A stretch of 64,000 bases of DNA from Schizochytrium sp. TIO01 (GCA_004764695.1 SMSO01000031.1:5699261-5763260); one strand, 5' to 3'; shown: positions 21,645-35,900, numbered from the stretch's first letter. The notes: a model not told the origin generated them from the letters alone. A program made the numbers and translations.

Positions 21645-22776
21645 GGATCTGACTTAACATTACCTTATATAAAATCTAAGTGATAGGAACCTCATTCGCC
21701 AGTTTCTTCAGGAAAAGTTAAATTTGGCATTCATTCGCCCATTTTACCTGGGGTGGTAATGTCAACATCACTTCTTTTCTTTAAAAGGTGAAGATAGAAA
21801 TAGCAGTGATGCTGCCATGTAGATCACCCAATGAATTCTGGATTTACAAAATCAGTATGCCAGCTTCTGCCAGACAGGTGCTATTCAAATCCCCCTATAT
21901 CCAAGTGGAAAAATATCTCACTGGCGCAAAATTTTTAAAGCTAACAAAATAATAATACTAAACCTAATGGAAATACATAAGACGTATCTAGTAATACCTA
22001 GGCAGGATAAAATTTATCAACCGAATGTACTGAAACCTCTTTTGTGAAGGTTATGAGAAACAGCGCTTCCTCGGCGACTGCTCGAGTTCGCCCGGTTATT
22101 TTCATGGAACATGGTGCCTATTTGTAAGTCATCTTGAAAGCAACCAAGACTTTGTGGACTATCTTCGGGTTCGGGATTTCTTTGTCTAGTTTAGAGAGAG
22201 TAGTGAGAGATAAATAAAGATCGAAAAGTTATACATTTTGATGAGATCCAGGGCTTAGGAAGTGGATAAGCAGTATCTACTTAGGTGGTAATAAGTTAGT
22301 CGTTGTAACCACAACAAAGCTAGGTAATGAATTTTTAAGTTTATATGCAAGCGGCATTTTTAGTGCTACTACTACGAACAAAAAGAAATTAACTACATCT
22401 TCTAACTAACTACTCGGCAGGTGCTGCGCTAACAGGGAGTTTCTAAAGATATAGTACACCTCTCGCACCGGGTGCACTCGCCTAATATCCAAATTTATCT
22501 CAGAAGCATGTATGGCATAATATCCATTGTACCTGATTCACCTTCGTCCATGTCTTCTGTAGACTTGATCATTTTTTTATTTGCTTTTCGTTATTGTTCT
22601 GGTCATATTATCTTCTGACCATAACAGCATTACTCATAGCAAATAGCTATAGAAAACTATAGGGGATGTAGATTAACACCCTCAAAGTAGATCTTCGTGA
22701 TGCATGAAACAAAACCCGAACCCTGCTGAGGCTTTGCCGATTGAGACCAAGAAAACGACTAGCACAACTTCTCAAG
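21645..22776. other. Intergenic interval, nothing recognised
   Basis: About 1.1 kb of AT-rich DNA between two plus-strand genes. It should contain the 3' end of the PH/DUF1336 transcript and the promoter of the glyoxalase gene. I see no coding frame and no strong poly(A) hexamer. Confidence 0.5.
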
Positions 22777-23565
22777 ATGGAGGTCATCCCTGTTCCCGTG
22801 TTGCAGGATAACTACGCCTATCTGTTGGTAGACTCTGGCAGCGAGACCTGCGCTGTGGTAGATCCTGTTGAGCCTGCAAAAGTGATTGCAGCTGCCGAGG
22901 AGCGCGGCGTTAAAATCACTCATGTTCTCACCACACACTCGCACTGGGACCACTCTGCTGGCAACGAGGAAATTGTCAAGCTTCTTGACAAACCTGACGA
23001 AAAACTCGTTGTAGTTGGTGGCAAGAATGATGGCATCCCGGCCTGCTCGCAGCCGGTCGCACAAGGAGATGTCATTTCGATTGGAGCCACCTCTGTAGAT
23101 GTGTTAGACGTCCCGTGTCACACGCCAGGACATGTCGCATTTCTGGCTAAATGCGGCGGCGAGACCCCTGCGGTGTTTACCGGAGACACCCTCTTTATTG
23201 GCGGTTGCGGTAATTTCAACTCTGGCACTCCGGAGCAGATGCACCACGCTCTTATCAACGTTCTCGGCAAACTGGACGATAACACTCGCATCTTTGTGGG
23301 TCATAACTACACTGACAAGAACCTGCGCTGGGCTCTTCACGTGGAACCGGAAAACCCTGCTGTGAAAGCTAAGCTTGAAGAGACTCGCAAAGCCAATGCT
23401 GAAAACACCTTCATTTCCAGCACAATTGGACAAGAAAAACAGTTTAATCCGTTTATGCGTTGTGTCGTGCCTGAGATCCAGGAAGCATTTCAAACTCCAG
23501 GTGATGAGGTCGCCACTTTGCTTCGTATCCGCCGTGGCAAGGATGAGTGGGGACGTAGCAACTAA
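22777..23565 (+). CDS. Glyoxalase II (hydroxyacylglutathione hydrolase)
   Basis: 262 residues, the usual length for glyoxalase II. It hydrolyses S-D-lactoylglutathione to D-lactate and glutathione, the second step of methylglyoxal detoxification. The metallo-beta-lactamase metal ligands are all visible: THSHWDH (His54, His56, Asp58, His59), His115 in CHTPGH, Asp137 in FTGDTLF and His176 in VGHNYT. The C-terminal substrate-binding helices are present (FNPFMR, then RIRRGKDEW with the expected Arg and Lys). The loop after GGCG reads NFNSG where human GLO2, as I remember it, has KFYEG, so two residues that contact glutathione seem changed. There is no targeting sequence, so a cytosolic location is likely. 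The ATG at 22777 has a strong context (AAGATGG); an upstream in-frame TTG at 22741 is not needed. Confidence 0.93.
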   Translation: MEVIPVPVLQDNYAYLLVDSGSETCAVVDPVEPAKVIAAAEERGVKITHVLTTHSHWDHSAGNEEIVKLLDKPDEKLVVVGGKNDGIPACSQPVAQGDVISIGATSVDVLDVPCHTPGHVAFLAKCGGETPAVFTGDTLFIGGCGNFNSGTPEQMHHALINVLGKLDDNTRIFVGHNYTDKNLRWALHVEPENPAVKAKLEETRKANAENTFISSTIGQEKQFNPFMRCVVPEIQEAFQTPGDEVATLLRIRRGKDEWGRSN

Positions 23566-23990
23566 GTTATGCTTTGAAGATACCAAAACAGATGCGGTGG
23601 TCACAAGGTATTCAGTTTTCATCTCCTAGTGGCCTTGTATATGCTTGTGTATCCATACTTTCTTTGGAATAAAGCCGTCATAGCGAAACCTATAATTTTG
23701 ACAATTCTTTGACTTTCTCTTTGCAAGCAAGTGTCAAATCCATCTATTCAAAAAAAACAAATATTGTGTCTCGTCAAAATCTTTTATCTTCTATCTATGA
23801 CCTCGTCGTTCTATTTTACAATTCCCCTTTCTTTATGAGGGATATAAGACTAAGCGAGGAAATAAAGTGACTCTAACGATTTCTGGGGTCCCTATTGATT
23901 CCTTGCCTATGTAACGTTTGAGTAGAACATCAAACTAATGCAAAGCTTGGGGCTTTGTATGATGAAAACACAAAGGCATGTTGAAGAAAA
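23566..23990. other. Short interval between convergent genes
   Basis: 425 bases between the 3' ends of the glyoxalase gene (+) and the giant fibre gene (-). It carries an AATAAA for the former and no obvious matching hexamer for the latter. The transcripts may overlap at their 3' ends. Confidence 0.6.
23668..23673 (+). promoter_or_regulatory. Poly(A) signal AATAAA of the glyoxalase gene
   Basis: A canonical AATAAA lies 103 bases after the glyoxalase II stop codon, at a typical 3'-UTR distance. Confidence 0.55.
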
Positions 23991-26900
23991 TTAGCTTGCA
24001 ATAAGACCATGTGTTCGCAACTTCACCAAGAGATCATTGAGTGTCGTTCTCAGCTCATTATTAAAATCGCGCAGCTTTTCACATTCGTCGCGCAAAGCCA
24101 TCACCTCAGATTGCGATGGAGTAGCTGAAAAGCTCAGCGAACCAATGGTACCATCGCCAGGATCATACGTAGTCCCCACACTAGTCACAGCAGCCTGCTG
24201 AGCGCCAAGCACCTGGGTACTGCCTACACTTAAGGTTGATACCCCACTCACAACGCCTCCGTTCATGGTAACTCCTTCTGCAATTAAATCGCCCCCACTA
24301 CTAATGGTAAGAGCTGTAGCCCCAGAATGAACAATACTTGCGGAAGCACTTGATAAAGTTAGATCACTACTCATCGACAATGTCGTGATACCAGACACTG
24401 CCGCAGAGTTCATAGTGACACCTTCCGCTATAAGATCACCCACGCTACTAATTGTCAAAGAGGAACTGCCTGTATGAGTGATAGCCGCAGCAGTTTTTGT
24501 GAGACTCAAGTCATCGCTCATGACCAATGTTGTGACACCAGAGACCGTGTTGTCGCTCAATGTGACACCATCCACTACAACGCCTCCCCCCGACGTAATA
24601 CTAAGAACAGATGTGTCCGCATGCGTAATGCTTTGACCTCCAATTTTACTAAGGACGATGTTACCACCTGTGTTCTCCAAATTACTGCTCATTGATAAAC
24701 TTGTAATCGAGGAAACTGCACCTGCATTTATTGTTACACCTTCGGCAATCAGGTTTCCGCCACTACTAATCGTCAGGGAGGTAGAACCTGAGTGCACGAT
24801 TGATGACGCCGCACTACTCATTGTCAACTCAGTACTCATGCCAAGAGTTGTGATTCCTGATACTGCACCTGCATTCATTGTTACACCTTCTGCAATCAGG
24901 TTTCCGCCGCTTGAAATAGTCAACGACGTAGCACCAGAGTGTACAATTGATGCTGCGGCGCTAGTAAGTGTAAGATCGTTGCCCATGGCAAGAGAAGAGA
25001 TACCACTCAGTGCACCTGTGTTGATGGTGACTCCTTCCACAACTACATTTCCTCCACTACTAATCGTTAGAGAGGTGGCCCCAGAATGTATAATTGAAGC
25101 AGCCGCACTGCTCATTGTCAAGTCACTTGTCATAGATAATGTCGAAATTCCAGACACAGCACCACTATTCATTGTTACACTTTCTGCAACAAGATTTCCT
25201 CCGCTGCTTATCGTCAGAGATGTTGCGCCTGAGTGCGTAATTGCAGCTGCAGCACTACTTAAAGTTACATCACCCACCAGGCCAAGAGCAGATATTCCAG
25301 ACATGGCGCCAGAGTTCATGGTAACTCCTTCGGCAATCAGATTTCCGCCACTACTAATCGTCAGGGAGGTAGAACCTGAATGCACGATTGAAGATGCCGC
25401 ACTACTCATTGTCAACTCAGTACTCATGCCAAGAGTTGTGATTCCTGATACTGCACCTGTATTTATTGTTATACCTTCTGCAATCAGGTTTCCGCTGCTT
25501 GAAATAGTTAACGACGTAGCACCAGAGTGTACAATTGATGCTGCAGCTTTGCTTAGACTAATGTCGTCTGTCATAGAAAAGGTACTGACACCAGACAGGG
25601 CATGATCGTTCATTGTAATACCATCTACGACAACGCCGCCACCAGATGTAATGCTCAGCACTGAAGAGTCTGAATGCACAATGTTCTGTGCGCCCACTTT
25701 ACTAAGCAATATATCACCACCGGAATTAACCAAATTGTTGGTCATCTGAATTGTTGTCACAGCAGATAAAGATGCACTGTTCATTGTGACCCCCTCCACG
25801 ACTACGTTGCCGCCAGAAAGTATCGACAAATCATTGCCTGATCCTCCAGTATGTTGTATTATTTGCGACCCAGTAGAGCTCATGAGTAGATGCCCTGCAC
25901 TAATCTGAATGTCTCCAGCCGTTGCTATTAAGTCATCTTGCAATGTCAGGGTAGAAACTCCAGATAGTGCACCGCTATTAATTGTTACGCCTTCAGCAAC
26001 CAAGTTGCCCGATGAACTAATTGTGAGTGAAGTAGCTCCAGAATGGGTAATACTTGCAGTGGCTTTAGTAAGTGTTAAGTCATCGCTAAGGGCCATAGTC
26101 GTAATACCTGCAACAGCTCCATTGTTCATAGTGACGCCTTCAGCAATTAAATTGCCTCCCGATGTAATTGTTAACGATGTTGCTCCAGCATGTGAAATTG
26201 TTGCAGCTGCCTTGCTCATAGTGAGATCTCCAGACATTGCAATGGTGCTTATAGAGGATAGGGAGCCTCCATCCATAGTAATCCCTTCAACGACAACGCC
26301 TCCACCCGAAGTTATACGTAGCTCTGATGTATCAGCGTGAGTGATAGATTGTACCGCTGAGCCAGACATTACAATATTTCCTCCAGAGTTGATATAGTTA
26401 CCAGACTGTGTCAATGTAGAAATACCAGAAACTACTCCCGCATTCATTGTTACACCTTCTGAAACCAAATCCCCTGCGCTACTAATAGTCAAAGAGGTTG
26501 TTCCTGAGTGCAAAATGCTCGCTGCACTCTTGCTCAGCATAAGATCATCAGTTATAGATAATGTTGAAACACCACTAACCATACCTGCATTCATTGTAAC
26601 ACCATCTACGATTACACTTGCAGAGCTTGTAATGCTAAGAGATGTTGCTCCAATATGGGAAATTGTTGCTGCACTTTTACTCATAGTAATATCATCCGTT
26701 AAACTGAGTGTGCTAGCTCCGGATATAGCAGCGTTATTCATCGTTACTCCGTCTATTTCAACCGCCCCTCCAGAAGAAATACTTAGCAGAGATGAATCCG
26801 CATGTGTAATACTTTGTGACCCTGATTTACCAAAAACAATATTGCCACCTGTAAGGGACAAATGGCTTGACATGTCAATTGTGCTTACGGATGATAGTGC

Positions 26901-29900
26901 GCCACTCTTTAAAGTGACACTTTGGACAACAACATTTCCTCCAGACGAAATCGTAAGGTCCCCCGTAGAGCTTCCCGTATGAGCAATTGACTGGGCTGAT
27001 GTTGACTGCAGTTGGATATTCCCTGCAGTAAGTTTTAGATTGCCAGAAGATGACGTCAAATCTCCAGAACTTGCTAGTGATGATATACCAGAAACAAGTC
27101 CAGTGTTTATTGTCACGCCCTCGACGACAAGATTGCCTCCGCTACTGATCGTCAGAGATGTTAGCCCAGAATGTACGATCGAAGCGGCGGCTTTACTCAG
27201 TGTCAAGTCGTCCGTCATAGCTAGTGATGATACACCTGACATTGCGCCCGTGTTCATCGTCACGCCCTCTGCAACCAGATTCCCACCGCTTGAGATTGAT
27301 AAGGATGTAGCTCCAGAGTGTACAATCGAGGCAGTCGCTGCGCTCATTGTCAGATCACTACTCATCCCAAGTGATGTCACAGCCGAAATCGCTCCGTTGT
27401 TCACCGTGACACCGTCCACAACTACGCAGCCCCCACTGCTGATTGTTAGCTCAGAGCTATCACTGTGCGAGATACTTTGAGCGCCAGCCTTTGACAGTAT
27501 CAGATTGCCTCCGGAGTTAGTTAGGTCACCAGAGATTCCTAGCGTTGAGACGCCGGTCACAGCGCCGGAATTTACTGTGACACTTTCAGCAATGAGATTC
27601 CCCCCACTGGTGATTGTCAAAGAAGTTGCCCCAGAATGAGAGATTACAGCTGCACTTTTGCTTAACGTGAGGTCGCCACTCATGGAGAGTGTGGATACTC
27701 CGGATACAGCACCGGTGTTAAGAGTGACCCCTTCGGCGATCAGGTCGCCCCCGCTGCTAATCGTAAGAGACGTTGCACCAGAATGACTGATGGATGCTGA
27801 AGCACCCGAGAGACTGAGGCTATTTGATAAACTCATCGATGTTGCGCCAGACATGATACCATTGAGTACAGTGACATCCTCCACGACAACACCTCCACCA
27901 CTGCTTATAATAAGCTCTGAAGTATCAGCATGAACTATACTCTGAGTACCTGTCTTACTAAGCAAAATGTTGCCCCCTGAAGTTGTTAGACTGCCGCTCA
28001 AACCCAGAGATGTTACACCAGATATAGCACCTGTAGTTACGGTCACGCCATCAAGAATAACATTGCCGCCACTAGTTATAATCAAATCTGCTGCAGCACC
28101 TCCCGAGTGGGTAATGTACTGTGAACCGCTAGATTGCATTAAAATATCTCCAACCAAAACCTTAACATCGCCACCTGAAAGTGTGATATCTCCGCTTGCG
28201 CCAATCGATGTTATTCCAGAAACTGCGCCTGCATTCATAGTCACACCTTCCGCAATAAGACTACCTCCACTACTGATCGTCAGAGATGTTAGCCCAGAAT
28301 GTACGATCGAAGCGGCGGCTTTACTCAGTGTCAAGTCGTCCGTCATAGCTAGTGATGATACACCTGACATTGCGCCCGTGTTCATCGTCACGCCCTCTGC
28401 AACCAGATTCCCACCGCTTGAGATTGATAAGGATGTAGCTCCAGAGTGTACAATCGAGGCAGTCGCTGCGCTCATCGTCAGATCACTACTCATCCCAAGT
28501 GATGTCACAGCCGAAATCGCTCCGTTGTTCACCGTGACACCGTCCACAACTACGCAGCCCCCACTGCTGATTGTTAGCTCAGAGCTATCACTGTGCGAGA
28601 TACTTTGAGCACCAGCCTTTGACAGTATCAGATTGCCTCCGGAGTTAGTTAGGTCACCAGAGATTCCTAGCGTTGAGACGCCAGTCACAGCGCCGGCATT
28701 TACTGTTACACTTTCAGCAATGAGATTCCCCCCACTGGTGATTGTCAAAGAAGTTGCCCCAGAATGAGAGATTACAGCTGCACTTTTGCTTAACGTGAGG
28801 TCGCCACTCATGGAGAGTGTGGATACTCCGGATACAGCACCGGTGTTAAGAGTGACCCCTTCGGCGATCAGGTCGCCCCCGCTGCTAATCGTAAGAGACG
28901 TTGCACCAGAATGACTGATGGATGCTGAAGCACCCGAGAGACTGAGGCTATTTGATAAACTCATCGATGTTGCGCCAGACATGATACCATTGAGTACAGT
29001 GACATCCTCCACGACAACACCTCCACCACTGCTTATAATAAGCTCTGAAGTATCAGCATGAACTATACTCTGAGTACCTGTCTTACTAAGCAAAATGTTG
29101 CCCCCTGAAGTTGTTAGACTGCCGCTCAAACCCAGAGATGTTACACCAGATATAGCACCTGTAGTTACGGTTACGCCATCAAGAATAACATTGCCGCCAC
29201 TGGTTATAATCAAATCTGCCGCAGTACCTCCCGAGTGGGTAATGTACTGCGAACCGCTAGATTGCATTAAAATATCTCCAACCAAAACCTTAACATCGCC
29301 ACCTGAAAGTGTGATATCTCCGCTTGCGCCAATCGATGTTATTCCAGAAACTGCGCCTGCATTCATAGTCACACCTTCCGCAATAAGACTACCTCCACTA
29401 CTGATCGTCAGAGATGTTAGCCCAGAATGCACGATCGAAGCGGCGGCTTTACTCAGTGTCAAGTCGTCCGTCATAGCTAGTGATGATACACCTGACATTG
29501 CGCCCGTGTTCATCGTCACGCCCTCTGCAACCAGATTCCCACCGCTTGAGATTGATAAGGATGTAGCTCCAGAGTGTACAATCGAGGCAGTCGCTGCGCT
29601 CATTGTCAGATCACTACTCATCCCAAGTGATGTCACAGCCGAAATCGCTCCGTTGTTCACCGTGACACCGTCCACAACTACGCAGCCCCCACTGCTGATT
29701 GTTAGCTCAGAGCTATCACTGTGCGAGATACTTTGAGCGCCAGCCTTTGACAGTATCAGATTGCCTCCGGAGTTAGTTAGGTCACCAGAGATTCCTAGCG
29801 TTGAGACGCCGGTCACAGCGCCGGCATTTACTGTTACACCTTCAGCAATGAGATTCCCCCCACTGGTGATTGTTAAAGAAGTTGCCCCAGAATGAGAGAT

Positions 29901-32900
29901 TACAGCTGCACTTTTGCTTAACGTGAGGTCGCCACTCATGGAGAGTGTGGATACTCCGGATACAGCACCGGTGTTAAGAGTGACCCCTTCGGCGATCAGG
30001 TCGCCCCCGCTGTTAATCGTAAGAGAAGTGGTTCCTATGTGCGAAATAAGTGCAGAAGTCTGTGTGAAGGTGAGAGTACCTGATGTAGTGGCTGAAGTAA
30101 TGCCAGAAAGAGCCCCATCATCGACTGTAATCCGTCGATAAGAACCCCACCGCCCGAAGTTATGCTTAACGTGGAGCTATCCGCATGAGTAATGCTTTGC
30201 GCACCAATTTTACTGAGTATAATGTTACCTCCAGAATTAGTAAAACCTCCTGACATTTGCAATGAAGTAATACCTGAGATTGCTCCTCCTGAGCCCACGG
30301 TAACACTCTGTACTACCACGTTTCCACCGGAAGAGATCATCAAGTCTTTATCAACAGCCCCTGTATGTGTGATGTATTGAGCTTGAGTTGATTGTAGTAG
30401 AATATCGCCCGCTCCCAATAATAGGTCACCACCTGTCGATTGAATCTGGCCGCTCATAGTCAAGGTGCTAACTCCTGACATAGCTCCACTGTTCATCGTT
30501 ATACCCTCCGCAATAAGTATTCCACCACTAGAAATCGTTAACGAGGTCAAACCTGAATGCGTGATCGCTGCAGCAGCTTTACTTAGTGTCACATCATCTG
30601 TCATGGACAGTGTACTCACTGCTGAAACGGCGCCATTATTGATGGTAATACCATCAGCAATAAGGTTCCCCCCACTGCTGATGGTCAATGATGTTGTGCC
30701 AGAGTGACTGATGGATGCTGTAGCCGCGCTCAACGTCAGGTCTCCAGACATCCCAAGGCTAGTAACAGATGATAAAGCGCCATTTGCCACAGTCATACCG
30801 TCAACAATCACGCAGCCTCCGCTACTGATAACAAGGTCAGAAGCGTCTGCATGAGTGATTGCTTGAGCCCCAGCTTTGGATAGAATGATGTTACCAGCTG
30901 AGTTGGTAAAGTCACCAGAAGTTGCTAAGCTGGACACGCCAGAGACTGCACCATTATTGACTGTAACGCCTTCCATGATCAGGTTTCCAGCACTGCTGAT
31001 TGTGAGCGATGTAGCTCCAGAATGTACAATTGATGCGGATGCTTTGGTCATACTTAGGTCGTCAGTCATCTGGAGAGACGTAACTGCAGAGACCGCTCCT
31101 GAATTAAACGTTACTGCTTCTATAATGATATTTCCGCCACTGATTAACGATAGAGATGTGGTGCCAGAGTGTACTATTGTTGCTATTGCCTGTGTCATTG
31201 TAAGACTGTCAGTCATTGATATGGTGGAAGCTCCAGATATAGCAGCATCATTGAGTGTAACTCCATCAACAATCACGCCACCACCTGATGAAATACTAAG
31301 CACTGAATTATCTGCATGACTTATACTCTGCGCGCCTGCTTTGCTGAGGATAATATTACCTCCCGAATTAGTAAAGTCGCCACTCATTTGCAAAGATGCT
31401 ATTGACGAAAGACCTCCAGAAGAACCAATCTTGACACCCTGGATTGCAACGTTTCCGCCAGAAGAAATTGTTAACCCAGCTCCAGATGCACCGGTATGAC
31501 TGATAAGTTGCTCTTGAGATGATTGTAGTAGAATATCGCCCGCTCCCAATAATAGGTCACCACCTGTCGATTGAATCTGGCCGCTCATAGTCAAGGTACT
31601 AACTCCTGACATAGCTCCACTGTTCATCGTTATACCCTCCGCAATAAGTATTCCACCACTAGAAATCGTTAACGAGGTCAAACCTGAATGCGTGATCGCT
31701 GCAGCAGCTTTACTTAGTGTCACATCATCTGTCATGGACAGTGTACTCACTGCTGAAACGGCGCCATTATTGATGGTAATACCATCAGCAATAAGGTTCC
31801 CCCCACTGCTGATGGTCAATGATGTTGTGCCAGAGTGACTGATGGATGCTGTAGCCGCGCTCAACGTCAGGTCTCCAGACATCCCAAGGCTAGTAACAGA
31901 TGATAAAGCGCCATTTGCCACAGTCATACCGTCAACAATCACGCAGCCTCCGCTACTGATAACAAGGTCAGAAGCGTCTGCATGAGTGATTGCTTGAGCC
32001 CCAGCTTTGGATAGAATGATGTTACCAGCTGAGTTGGTAAAGTCACCAGAAGTTGCTAAGCTGGACACGCCAGAGACTGCACCATTATTGACTGTAACGC
32101 CTTCCATGATCAGGTTTCCAGCACTGCTGATTGTGAGCGATGTAGCTCCAGAATGTACAATTGATGCGGATGCTTTGGTCATACTTAGGTCGTCAGTCAT
32201 CTGGAGAGACGTAACTGCAGAGACCGCTCCTGAATTAAACGTTACTGCTTCTATAATGATATTTCCGCCACTGATTAACGATAGAGATGTGGTGCCAGAG
32301 TGTACTATTGTTGCTATTGCCTGTGTCATTGTAAGACTGTCAGTCATTGATATGGTGGAAGCTCCAGATATAGCAGCATCATTGAGTGTAACTCCATCAA
32401 CAATCACGCCACCACCTGATGAAATACTAAGCACTGAATTATCTGCATGACTTATACTCTGCGCGCCTGCTTTGCTGAGGATAATATTACCTCCCGAATT
32501 AGTAAAGTCGCCACTCATTTGCAAAGATGCTATTGACGAAAGACCTCCAGAAGAACCAATCTTGACACCCTGGATTGCAACGTTTCCGCCAGAAGAAATT
32601 GTTAACCCAGCTCCAGATGCACCGGTATGACTGATAAGTTGCTCTTGAGATGATTGTAGTAGAATATCGCCCGCTCCCAATAATAGGTCACCACCTGTCG
32701 ATTGAATCTGGCCGCTCATAGTCAAGGTACTAACTCCTGACATAGCTCCACTGTTCATCGTTATACCCTCCGCAATAAGTATTCCACCACTAGAAATCGT
32801 TAACGAGGTCAAACCTGAATGCGTGATCGCTGCAGCAGCTTTACTTAGTGTCACATCATCTGTCATGGACAGTGTACTCACTGCTGAAACGGCGCCATTA

Positions 32901-35900
32901 TTGATGGTAATACCATCAGCAATAAGGTTCCCCCCACTGCTGATGGTCAATGATGTTGTGCCAGAGTGACTGATGGATGCTGTAGCCGCGCTCAACGTCA
33001 GGTCTCCAGACATCCCAAGGCTAGTAACAGATGATAAAGCGCCATTTGCCACAGTCATACCGTCAACAATCACGCAGCCTCCGCTACTGATAACAAGGTC
33101 AGAAGCGTCTGCATGAGTGATTGCTTGAGCCCCAGCTTTGGATAGAATGATGTTACCAGCTGAGTTGGTAAAGTCACCAGAAGTTGCTAAGCTGGACACG
33201 CCAGAGACTGCACCATTATTGACTGTAACGCCTTCCATGATCAGGTTTCCAGCACTGCTGATTGTGAGCGATGTAGCTCCAGAATGTACAATTGAGGCAG
33301 CTGCACTGCTTAAAGTAGCATCTCCTGCCATATCGAGGGCAGATACACCAGAGATGTGACCACTCGCAACTGTGATCGACTCTATGTGTACATTACCAGC
33401 TGTAGATGTTATGAGAAAATCTTGTCCTGAGCCTCCAGTATGCTCTATAGATTGAGCGCTAGTAGAAGTGAGCATAATGTTCCCGGCAGAGTTAGTGAAC
33501 TGGCCAGACATAGTGAGCGAGGAAACAGAGGACACTGTGTTGCCAGAAAAGGTTACACTTTCAACTGCCACTGATCCTGCTGATGAAATTGAAAGGCCAC
33601 TTGCACCAGTGTGCAAAATATTGGCGGACGCAGCTGACATCGTCAAGTCGCTATTCATATTTGCAGAGACAACTCCAGAAAGTGAGCCTTCAGAGATAGT
33701 TAATCCATCAACTATGACATTACCTCCTGAGGAGATTGTAAGATGTGAAGATGCCCCCCCGGTGTGTGTGATACGTTGAGATGATGTTGATGAAAGTAGC
33801 AAGCTACCAGACGACAACGAGAGGTCCTCCGTCATTGATAAGGTAGTAACTCCTGCAACAGCCCCACTACTGATCGTAACACTCTCGATTGCTACTGATC
33901 CTGAAGAAGAAATACTAAGAGAATTGGTGCCAGAGTGGGTAATGGTTGCTGATGCTGCTGTCAGTGTAAGAGAACCAGACATTGACAACGAGGAGACAGA
34001 GGACAGCGCACCATCATTGATAGTGACCCCATCAATGACCACATTGCCTCCTGAAGAGATACTAAGATCCTTTCCAGTTCCTCCTGTATGTGTAATCGAT
34101 TTGCTTGCAGTGGAGGTCAAACTCAGGCCTCCGCCAGATGACACAATATCTCCTGACATTGATACCGACCCCACAGATGACATATCGCCACCGGAGAAGA
34201 CAACATTTTCAACACTAACAGTACCTAACGAGCTGATTGCCAAGGAAGTAGCACCAAGATGTTGAAATGTAGCTACCGCCTGTGTCATTGTTATACCCCC
34301 GTTCATAGAAATAGATTTAACTGAGGATAAGTCACCAGCCGAGACAGTTAGGCCGTCTACAACAATATTCCCACCAGATGAAAGAATGAGATCTTCTCCT
34401 GAACCACCAGTATGCGCAATACGTTGACTTGATGTGCTTGACAAAATAATATCGCCTTCTGCATTGTCGAAGTCTCCAGTCATAGTGAAGGAATCAACGC
34501 TAGATATGTCTGCTCCAAGAAATGTGACAGACTCTAGCTGAACATAACCGGATGACGCGATAATAAGAGCAGTTGTCCCAGAATGGGAAATTCGTGAAGT
34601 AGCTTTTGTCATGGTTAGGTCGTCGCTCATGCCGAGCGAGGAAACTGCTGAAACAGCTGAATCACTAATGGAAACTCCGTCAACAACAATACCACCACCA
34701 GATGAGAGTGTTAACAGTGAGGAGTGTGCATGATTTATCACTTGTGCTCCTGATTTGGATAGAAGTATATTTCCACCACTATTTGTGATATCGCCAGTCA
34801 TGGCAATGGCGGAAACTCCGGAAATGCTTCCTGTATTCATAGTAATACTTTCTATTATAACATCTCCACCGCTACTTAGTGTCAAAGACCCGGATCCAGT
34901 ATGCTGAATTATTGAGGCAGCCTTTGACATTGTAAGGTCTCCTGTCATGGCAAGAGATGTAACACCGGAAACCCCGCCCTCGTTCAATGTTACCGCTTCT
35001 AAGATAAGGTTTCCTGAAGAAGATATAGAAAGGGATGTTGCACCGGTGTGTGAAATCACTGCATTTGCCTTGGTCATTGTCAAAGCATCGGACATAGAAA
35101 ATGTGCTGACACCACTCATGGCCCCTTCATTAATCGTCACTCCTTCTGCGATGAGGTCGCCTCCCGAAGAAAGAATCAGGTTTGATACATCAGCATGAGA
35201 TATCGTTTGTGCGCCTACCTTTGATAAAATAATGTTTCCTCCTGAATTGACAAGATTGGCGCTCATTGAGACCGATGCCACTGCTGAAATATCCGAATTC
35301 TGAAATGTTACCTGTTCAACTACAACATTTCCAGCAGATAAAATGTTGAGCTCACTGGCACCTAAGTGCTGAATGTAAGTATGGGTGCTGGTTAAAGAGA
35401 TATTCCCTGACATTGCAACCCCTGTGGCGCCAGATATAACATGTTCATTGAATGTTACGCCCTCTACCACAACTCCGCCTCCAGACTCAATGACTAGCTC
35501 AGACGCATGAGGGTGGGATATGGTCTGTCCACTCGCACTTGTTAAGAGGAATGCCTGTCCGGAGTGCGTCAAGTTTCCTGTCATAGCTAGAGAAGAAATT
35601 GCAGAAACAGAACCTGCGTTGAAGGTGACCCCCTCCACTGTAACTAGACCTGATGTAGAAGCTATGGTTAGTGCAGTCGCGCCCGTATGAAGAACAGAGG
35701 CTTCTGCCCCACTAAGAGTTAAGGTTCCCGAAGAAGTTAAGTCTACGAGCCCTGTTATAACACCTGAAGAAACCGAAATGCCCTCTACTATTACACTTCC
35801 GGTTGTACTAGTGATCGATAAGGCTACGGCTCCGGCGTGAACAATTGAAGCAGAGTCAGAAAGTAGAGTCAAGGCATTGGACATACTCATCGTGCTCACG

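Noticed and set aside
22741-22776. Extending glyoxalase II upstream to 22741
   Set aside because: That position is TTG. The ATG at 22777 has a good context and gives the family's normal N-terminus.
24658-25605. Long plus-strand frames inside the giant gene (up to 315 codons, PLLIVTPSATRFPPL-type translation)
   Set aside because: They recur at every repeat unit and are antisense shadows of the repetitive minus-strand coding sequence. They have no independent start context or domain.
30035-30130. Treating the giant gene as two separate genes
   Set aside because: The end of the upstream frame is abnormal sequence created by the one-base shift. The downstream frame begins in mid-unit without a start region, so one gene with a frameshift is simpler.
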